A DNA stretch of 64,000 nt from contig CAYOFP010000003.1 in NCBI GenBank assembly GCA_964403505.1, positions 66,192 through 130,191 on the forward strand. The letters are read 5' to 3'. Each line of letters starts with the position of its first letter. Within the stretch, counting starts at the first letter, position 1. Below the pieces are notes generated by a model that worked only from the letters and a program-made list of their open reading frames with translations, ran no database searches and had not been told where the DNA came from. This DNA is from CAKSEI01 sp964403505. Lineage in GTDB: Bacteria; Bacillota; Clostridia; Oscillospirales; CAG-272. Made by a program: the position numbers and the translations under genes. This document shows positions 60,181-64,000 of this stretch, one piece after another.

Positions 60181-60187
60181 TGCGATT

Positions 60188-60216
60188 ATTTTACCACATA
60201 TTATAATATTTGTCAA
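60188..60216 (-). promoter_or_regulatory. Promoter of the riboswitch-CaCA transcript
   Basis: On the minus strand a perfect TTGACA (60211-60216), a 17-bp spacer and TAAAAT (60188-60193). Confidence 0.88.
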
Positions 60217-60228
60217 TAGGGATAATTA

Positions 60229-61092
60229 TTAATCAATGAGAGACATAAATGAATATCTGTTGAGCGAACGTGCGGCGTACACCCTCGGTATATTCATTTT
60301 TGTGTATTCGGTCACGGAATTAGGGGATTTCGTCGTATACGCATAGTCAAAATACTTTGCGGCGATATTCATGACCGATCCGGAATGAGAGCCGGCCGGG
60401 TATGCCATGGAATTGCAGGGCATTCCGGTGATGGATTCTATGATCTCTTTTGATTTTGAGAGCTGATATTCCACCGTCTCATCGCTTTGACTTGCGAGCT
60501 CGTAGTGGCTTACCGTGTGAGAGCCGAAGCGGACATATCCGCTCGCCGCCATTTCCTTTACCTGCTCGGTGGTGAGGTAACCGTCTGTATCGAGCAGATC
60601 TGTGATAAGGAATACCGTCGCCTTTGCTCCGTGCTCTTTCAGTATGGGAAACATCGTTGTATAGTTGTCCTCGTATCCGTCGTCAAATGTCAGAGCCACG
60701 CTTTTTTCTGCTGTTTTCTCAAATTCATCTGCGAAAAGGTATGTATATCCCTCCTCATTCAGAGCGTCAAGCTCTTCTGAAAAATCGTTTGGACGTACGA
60801 AAAGCGCCTCGTATATACTATACGGCTCTTCCATGATCAAGTGATACATAACGGCTTTTGGGGTGTATCCGTTTTCTGCGAAAACGGGTTGTTCTGGCTG
60901 CGGTGTAGTCTCTTGTGTCGGCTCAGGCTCTGTTTCGCTCGGTAACGGATCTGTCGGCGGAACGGTTTCAGAGGGGGCTATTGCCTCATTTGAAGGCTCT
61001 GCGCTTTCCGGTGGGGGAGGAGTGTCGTCGTTTTTTTTGCACCCCGAGAGCATAAAGATCAATGCCAATAAGATAATCAGTGTTTTTTTCAT
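60229..61092 (-). CDS. Polysaccharide deacetylase (NodB) lipoprotein
   Basis: A 287-residue protein with lipobox LSGC (Cys18), a Pro/Glu/Thr-rich linker of about 50 residues, then a NodB domain: KAVMYHLIMEEP, ALTFDDGYEDNY (Asp-Asp), FGSHTVSHYEL (His-x3-His) and AYPAGSHSG. All catalytic motifs are present. It should deacetylate peptidoglycan or another surface glycan. It overlaps the upstream methyltransferase gene by 4 bp. It is the second NodB protein in the window. Confidence 0.94.
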   Translation of the reverse strand: MKKTLIILLALIFMLSGCKKNDDTPPPPESAEPSNEAIAPSETVPPTDPLPSETEPEPTQETTPQPEQPVFAENGYTPKAVMYHLIMEEPYSIYEALFVRPNDFSEELDALNEEGYTYLFADEFEKTAEKSVALTFDDGYEDNYTTMFPILKEHGAKATVFLITDLLDTDGYLTTEQVKEMAASGYVRFGSHTVSHYELASQSDETVEYQLSKSKEIIESITGMPCNSMAYPAGSHSGSVMNIAAKYFDYAYTTKSPNSVTEYTKMNIPRVYAARSLNRYSFMSLID

Positions 61093-62255
61093 TTTTTCTC
61101 TCCTTTTGATAATATTTTATCGAGATATGGATCTGCACTTAAGAATCCGCATATCTTTCTATATTCTGCGAGTATCTCTTCTCGTTTTTCGTCGCTTATT
61201 CTGTGCCGTATGGCTTTTATCATGATGTTTTTGGGTGTTTCTTCGGGATCGATCAGCTCAAGGGTCGTTACCTTGTATCCCTCCGCCTCGAGACGCATGG
61301 CACGCAGTGCGTCGGTCGCAGCATCGCATAGCTTCTGCTTCAGCATCGAGTGCTTTGTGATAAACGATAGTTCTCTGCATTCTATCTGACGCATCATTTC
61401 GTGATGACAGCATGGAGTAGACAGGATGACCTTCGCCCCTAAGCGGCAGGCGTTTGCGAGGACGATATCCGTTGCGATATCGCAGGCGTGAAGGGAAATG
61501 ACCATGTCCGCCTGTGCAAGCTCGATGCGGCTGATATCGCCGCATTCAAAGTGCAGCTCGTCAAATCCAGACTTTTTTGCGACCTCTTTGCAATAATCGA
61601 TGACGTCTTTTTTTAAGTCGATGCCGTACATGATGATATCACGCTTTTTGACCTCGGTAAAATAATAATACGCCGCAAAGGTAAGATAGCTTTTTCCGCA
61701 GCAGAGATCGCATACGGTAAGTTTGCCCATCGCAGGAAGGGAAGCATATATATCGTCGATTATTTCGAGGAATCGGTTGATCTGGCGGAATTTTGAGCGC
61801 TTTTTGTCGAAGACTCGACCGTCCCTGTCGGTGACGCCGAGGGCGATGAGGAAATCGTGCGGCTCGCCGTCGTTGAGAACGGTATTCTTTTTCTTGTTGT
61901 GCGAGGAGAGCTCGGCGCTCTCGTGCGTTTTTATATGATTGACGATAAAGATCTTACCCGATTTTGAGACCTTGACTTCACATTCGCCGCCTGTTGAGAA
62001 GATATTGCACTGGCGGAATTTATCGCATGCCATATCCGCCGCTTCCCGTGCGGCGTCGGCAGGTGTAAGGTTGCGGTGTGTTGCCTTTCCGTCGCTTGTG
62101 AAAGTCTCAAACTGTATGAGCACCTCTCCCTTATGCAGAAATGGCTTTGCACATACACGGACGATATCACGGTCGACTGAGCGGCTGAAGATCATCTTTT
62201 TCAGAGAGCCGCATTTTATCTCGTTATTTATAATATCATATATTTTCTGCTCCAT
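61089..62255 (-). CDS. SAM-dependent methyltransferase (METTL25/RRNAD1-like)
   Basis: About 388 residues from ATG at 62255. The C-terminal methyltransferase domain has VCDLCCGKSYLTFAAYY (SAM-binding, about 185-200), VISLHACDIATD and TPCCHHEM. This motif set matches a bacterial group related to METTL25/RRNAD1, whose targets are not established; RNA is suspected. A longer frame begins with TTG at 62291 but coincides with the -35 box. No ribosome binding site is seen before 62255. Confidence 0.82.
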   Translation of the reverse strand: MEQKIYDIINNEIKCGSLKKMIFSRSVDRDIVRVCAKPFLHKGEVLIQFETFTSDGKATHRNLTPADAAREAADMACDKFRQCNIFSTGGECEVKVSKSGKIFIVNHIKTHESAELSSHNKKKNTVLNDGEPHDFLIALGVTDRDGRVFDKKRSKFRQINRFLEIIDDIYASLPAMGKLTVCDLCCGKSYLTFAAYYYFTEVKKRDIIMYGIDLKKDVIDYCKEVAKKSGFDELHFECGDISRIELAQADMVISLHACDIATDIVLANACRLGAKVILSTPCCHHEMMRQIECRELSFITKHSMLKQKLCDAATDALRAMRLEAEGYKVTTLELIDPEETPKNIMIKAIRHRISDEKREEILAEYRKICGFLSADPYLDKILSKGEKK

Positions 62256-62262
62256 AGAATAT

Positions 62263-62291
62263 ATGATAACGCAAAGTGCAATTTTTTGCAA
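62263..62291 (-). promoter_or_regulatory. Promoter of the methyltransferase operon, possibly leaderless
   Basis: On the minus strand TTGCAA (62286-62291), a 17-bp spacer and TATCAT (62263-62268). The expected start lies 7 nt farther, at or next to the A of the ATG at 62255. Confidence 0.6.
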
Positions 62292-62330
62292 CCTTTATGT
62301 TGTAAAAAATAATTTTTTGTGTTAAAATCA

Positions 62331-62605
62331 TAAGCTGAAGAGAGTCGAACGCCGCCGTCTGTGGGAGCGGTGGGCGGCACGCTTACGCCCCGTGTGATTT
62401 TGACATATAATATATGTCTGCAATCACCCGGAGCAAAATCGCACGCACTCACCGCACCCACAGATGCGAAGCAGTTCTCACAGTCAGATTTGTGCTTGCA
62501 AAAGGCAAAGTACGCAGGCAATATTACGTATTGCCAAGGACTTTAACGCATTGCATGTGCAAATCTGTCTGCGAGAACCGACGGCGTTCGACTCTCTTCA
62601 GCTTA
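62331..62605. mobile_element. MITE-like element, family B
   Basis: A 275-bp element with 24-bp perfect terminal inverted repeats (62331-62354 and 62582-62605; outer 14 bases TAAGCTGAAGAGAG). Both ends are bounded by TA. Nested inverted segments lie inside: TCTGTGGG...GCGGTG near the left end pairs with CACCGC...CCCACAGA near 62450, and GTTCTC-CAG-CAGATTTG near 62475 pairs with CAAATCTG-CTG-GAGAAC near 62560. No gene is inside. It separates the divergent methyltransferase and rsgA genes. Confidence 0.8.
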
Positions 62606-62621
62606 AGGAAAGAGGTGCACA

Positions 62622-63539
62622 TTGAAGGGCAGAATTGTAAAAGGACTCGCAGGATTATACGAAATAAGGCTTGATGGCGGAGAGCGTGTGAGCTGTAAGG
62701 CGCGCGGAGTTTTCAGGCATGAGGGGCTCACACCGCTTGTGGGTGATTTTGTCACGCTCGAAAATGACGGGGGAAATTATATTATTTCCGATATACATGA
62801 CAGAAAAAATTCTCTCATTCGTCCGCCTCTTGCAAATCTCGATTATCTCTTTTGCTTTGTGCCGTGTGCGAAGCCTGCGCCCGTCTATGCGACGGTCGAT
62901 AAGCTGATCGCCATTGCCGAGCATAACGGCATCGAGCCTGTGATCGTCGTCAGTAAAAGTGATCTTTCGTCTGATATGTCGGACGAAATACGGGGTATAT
63001 ACGAGAGATGCGGCTTTGCAGTCATCTGCGTGTCAAATGAGAGCGGAGAGGGTGTTGAGAAGATACGGGACTATTTGGAAAACACGGTCAGGAGCGGTAC
63101 GGCGGCTTTTGCCGGCGCTTCGGGAGTGGGTAAATCCACTCTTATGAATTCGCTTTTCCCCTCGCTTTCGCTTGAGACGGGCGCGCTCAGCCGTAAGGTC
63201 GAGCGGGGCAAGCATACGACCCGTCATGTCGAGTTATATTATGCAGGCGAGTTTGACGGATGCGATATGGAATGTGTTATTGCCGACACGCCGGGGTTTT
63301 CCATGCTCGATTTCGTGCGTTTTGACTTTTTTGATAAAGAGGCTTTGCCGCAGAATTTCCGTGAATTTTCGCGTTTTATACCCGAGTGCAAATACCGTGG
63401 GTGTACTCATATCGCCGAGGAGGGATGCGCCGTGATTGCTGCCGTCGAAAACGGAGATATCCCGCGCAGCAGATATGAGAGCTTTTCGGGAATATATAAC
63501 GATATCAAGGATAAACGGGCATGGAATAGCAAAATATGA
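62622..63539 (+). CDS. rsgA: Ribosome small-subunit-dependent GTPase RsgA
   Basis: A 305-residue circularly permuted GTPase. The N-terminal OB domain (KGRIVKGLAGLYEI) is followed by SKSD (G4), GASGVGKS (G1) and DTPGF (G3). The C-terminal zinc site is CKYRGCTHIAEEGC. It matures the 30S subunit. The start is TTG at 62622, 7 nt after AGAGGTG, right beside the MITE end. spoVM follows. Confidence 0.96.
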   Translation: MKGRIVKGLAGLYEIRLDGGERVSCKARGVFRHEGLTPLVGDFVTLENDGGNYIISDIHDRKNSLIRPPLANLDYLFCFVPCAKPAPVYATVDKLIAIAEHNGIEPVIVVSKSDLSSDMSDEIRGIYERCGFAVICVSNESGEGVEKIRDYLENTVRSGTAAFAGASGVGKSTLMNSLFPSLSLETGALSRKVERGKHTTRHVELYYAGEFDGCDMECVIADTPGFSMLDFVRFDFFDKEALPQNFREFSRFIPECKYRGCTHIAEEGCAVIAAVENGDIPRSRYESFSGIYNDIKDKRAWNSKI

Positions 63540-63554
63540 GAAATTGCATATAAT
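63524..63554 (+). promoter_or_regulatory. Candidate sigma-E promoter of spoVM
   Basis: CATATAAT (63547-63554) is close to the sigma-E -10 CATACAAT. GAATAGC (63524-63530) matches 5 of 7 of the -35 consensus, with a slightly long 16-bp spacer. Confidence 0.4.
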
Positions 63555-63578
63555 AGCAATGAAACGGAGGGTATTTAC

Positions 63579-63665
63579 ATGAAGGTCATTGTTATCAAAC
63601 CGCCTAAAATGCTCGGTGGAATCATCAGAAGGATATTGAAAATTGAAAAGGGAATTCCGCATTAA
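63579..63665 (+). CDS. spoVM: Stage V sporulation protein SpoVM
   Basis: A 28-codon gene with a strong GGAGG ribosome binding site 8 nt upstream. The peptide starts MKVIVIKPPKMLGGIIRRIL. Bacillus SpoVM has MKFYTIKLPKFLGGIVR at the same place, including the proline that bends the amphipathic helix. SpoVM sits on the forespore membrane by sensing positive curvature and anchors coat assembly. Its neighbourhood with rsgA agrees with Bacillus, where both lie in one region. The C-terminus is two residues longer and ends in KGIPH. Confidence 0.88.
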   Translation: MKVIVIKPPKMLGGIIRRILKIEKGIPH

Positions 63666-63676
63666 AATATCAATCG

Positions 63677-63726
63677 AAAAACTACCGTTTTAGTGACACA
63701 TAAACCACTAAAAACGGTAGTTTTTT
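63677..63726 (+). terminator. Terminator after spoVM
   Basis: AAAACTACCGTTTTAGTG pairs with CACTAAAAACGGTAGTTTT (one bulged A), followed by TTG. It ends the spoVM transcript. Confidence 0.85.
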
Positions 63727-63734
63727 GTTCGTTC

Positions 63735-63772
63735 GGACTATTCTCCTATGCTTAAGCATAGGAGAATAATCC
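63735..63772. repeat. 28-bp perfect palindrome centred on CTTAAG
   Basis: ATTCTCCTATGC-TTAA-GCATAGGAGAAT at 63740-63767, extended by GGA / TCC after a 2-nt mismatch. Confidence 0.85.
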
Positions 63773-63779
63773 AAACCCG

Positions 63780-63885
63780 CCTGAAAGAGCAGAATTTCGG
63801 CGCTTTTCGGATTGTCGTCATTGCAAGGCTTAAGCCTTGCGGCTTCCTCCGCACCAAAAACCACTCTAAATTCAGCTCTTTCAGG
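63780..63885. repeat. 106-bp inverted-repeat element with inner CTTAAG palindrome
   Basis: Outer arms of 18 bp (63780-63797 and 63868-63885) match at 17 positions; the outermost part is CCTGAAAGAGC / GCTCTTTCAGG. In the middle lies the perfect palindrome GCAAGGCTTAAGCCTTGC (63823-63840). The interior shows no gene. Confidence 0.8.
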
Positions 63886-63892
63886 TCGAAGA

Positions 63893-64000
63893 ATTTTAAC
63901 GGAGCGGATTTTTGGCTGTGCAAGGCACAAAACGCAGTGAATCCTTATCGGATTCACGAGTATTTTAACGAAGCAGAGGCGGAAATCCGTCCGTTAAAAT
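63893..64000. repeat. Inverted-repeat element at the right window edge
   Basis: ATTTTAACGGAGCGGATTT (from 63893) pairs with AAATCCGTCCGTTAAAAT (63983-64000), the two differing by one base insertion. Inside are GTGC-aag-GCAC near 63918 and GTGAATCC-ttatc-GGATTCAC (63937-63957). The element may continue beyond the window. Confidence 0.75.

Noticed and set aside
60052..60216. N-terminal extension of the CaCA protein starting near 60216
   Set aside because: It would translate the riboswitch and terminator; the ATG at 60051 has a perfect ribosome binding site.
63677..64000. CRISPR array or integron attC array
   Set aside because: The repeats are inverted, of different sequences and not regularly spaced; no cas or integrase genes are nearby.

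Overview
The window reads as a chromosome segment of a spore-forming Clostridia (Bacillota). It carries PolC-type DNA polymerase III, a dgt-dnaG-rpoD block, a uppS-cdsA-dxr-rseP-ispG-polC block, the sporulation genes spoVB-like, yabP, yabQ and spoVM, and CdaA/CdaR. Promoters are TTGACA/TATAAT-like, and many genes start with GTG or TTG. No rRNA, tRNA, CRISPR array, prophage or full insertion sequence was seen. Ten Ns at 45630-45639 mark an assembly gap inside frr.

Layout. 1-2622: right end of a surface-polymer cluster (SGNH-like/NodB fusion cut by the window edge, acyl carrier protein, FkbH-like enzyme). 2670-5289: rplS, rpmE, hflX, yigZ. 5371-9162: dgt, dnaG, rpoD. 9291-11009: large solute-binding-type lipoprotein. 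11236-12330 (minus): ychF. 12525-16596: accessory module with a 1069-residue collagen-like surface protein, a small unknown protein and a divergent XRE repressor sharing an inverted-repeat operator. 16760-20031: PhoP/PhoR-type two-component system, a PDZ membrane protein and a membrane-anchored unknown. 20075-22297 (minus): rpe, ispF, ispD. 22459-35078: cdaA, cdaR, an FAD protein, rseC-like, recJ, relA, dtd, hemZ-like, a P-loop kinase and a SpoVB-type flippase in a tightly overlapping run. 35088-37575: GDPD-like protein, rqcP, yabP, yabQ, divIC. 37596-38441: fumarase alpha subunit without its partner. 38642-44282: xpt followed by a BmpA-type lipoprotein and a NupOPQ-type ABC transporter, together a purine uptake and salvage unit. 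44440-55033: pyrH, frr, uppS, cdsA, dxr, rseP, ispG, polC. 55117-55326: a stand-alone or leader structured RNA, then a LiaF-like/DUF4097/ABC exporter operon to 58994. 59071-62255 (minus): CaCA antiporter under a yybP-ykoY (Mn2+) riboswitch, a NodB lipoprotein and a methyltransferase. 62622-63665: rsgA and the 28-codon spoVM.

The most unusual non-coding content is a set of small inverted-repeat elements. Two related copies (11073-11238 and 20898-21072) have about 20-bp terminal inverted repeats beginning with TA, and their terminal TAA is the stop codon of ychF in one case and of ispF in the other. A second type (62331-62605) has 24-bp perfect termini, also bounded by TA, and nested hairpins. 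A cluster of palindromes fills 63677-64000. The best candidates for undescribed biology are the structured RNA at 55.1-55.3 kb, the stop-codon-forming MITEs, the collagen-like module with its repressor, and the ACP/FkbH/SGNH-NodB gene set, which could place a glyceryl-type acyl group on a surface polymer.
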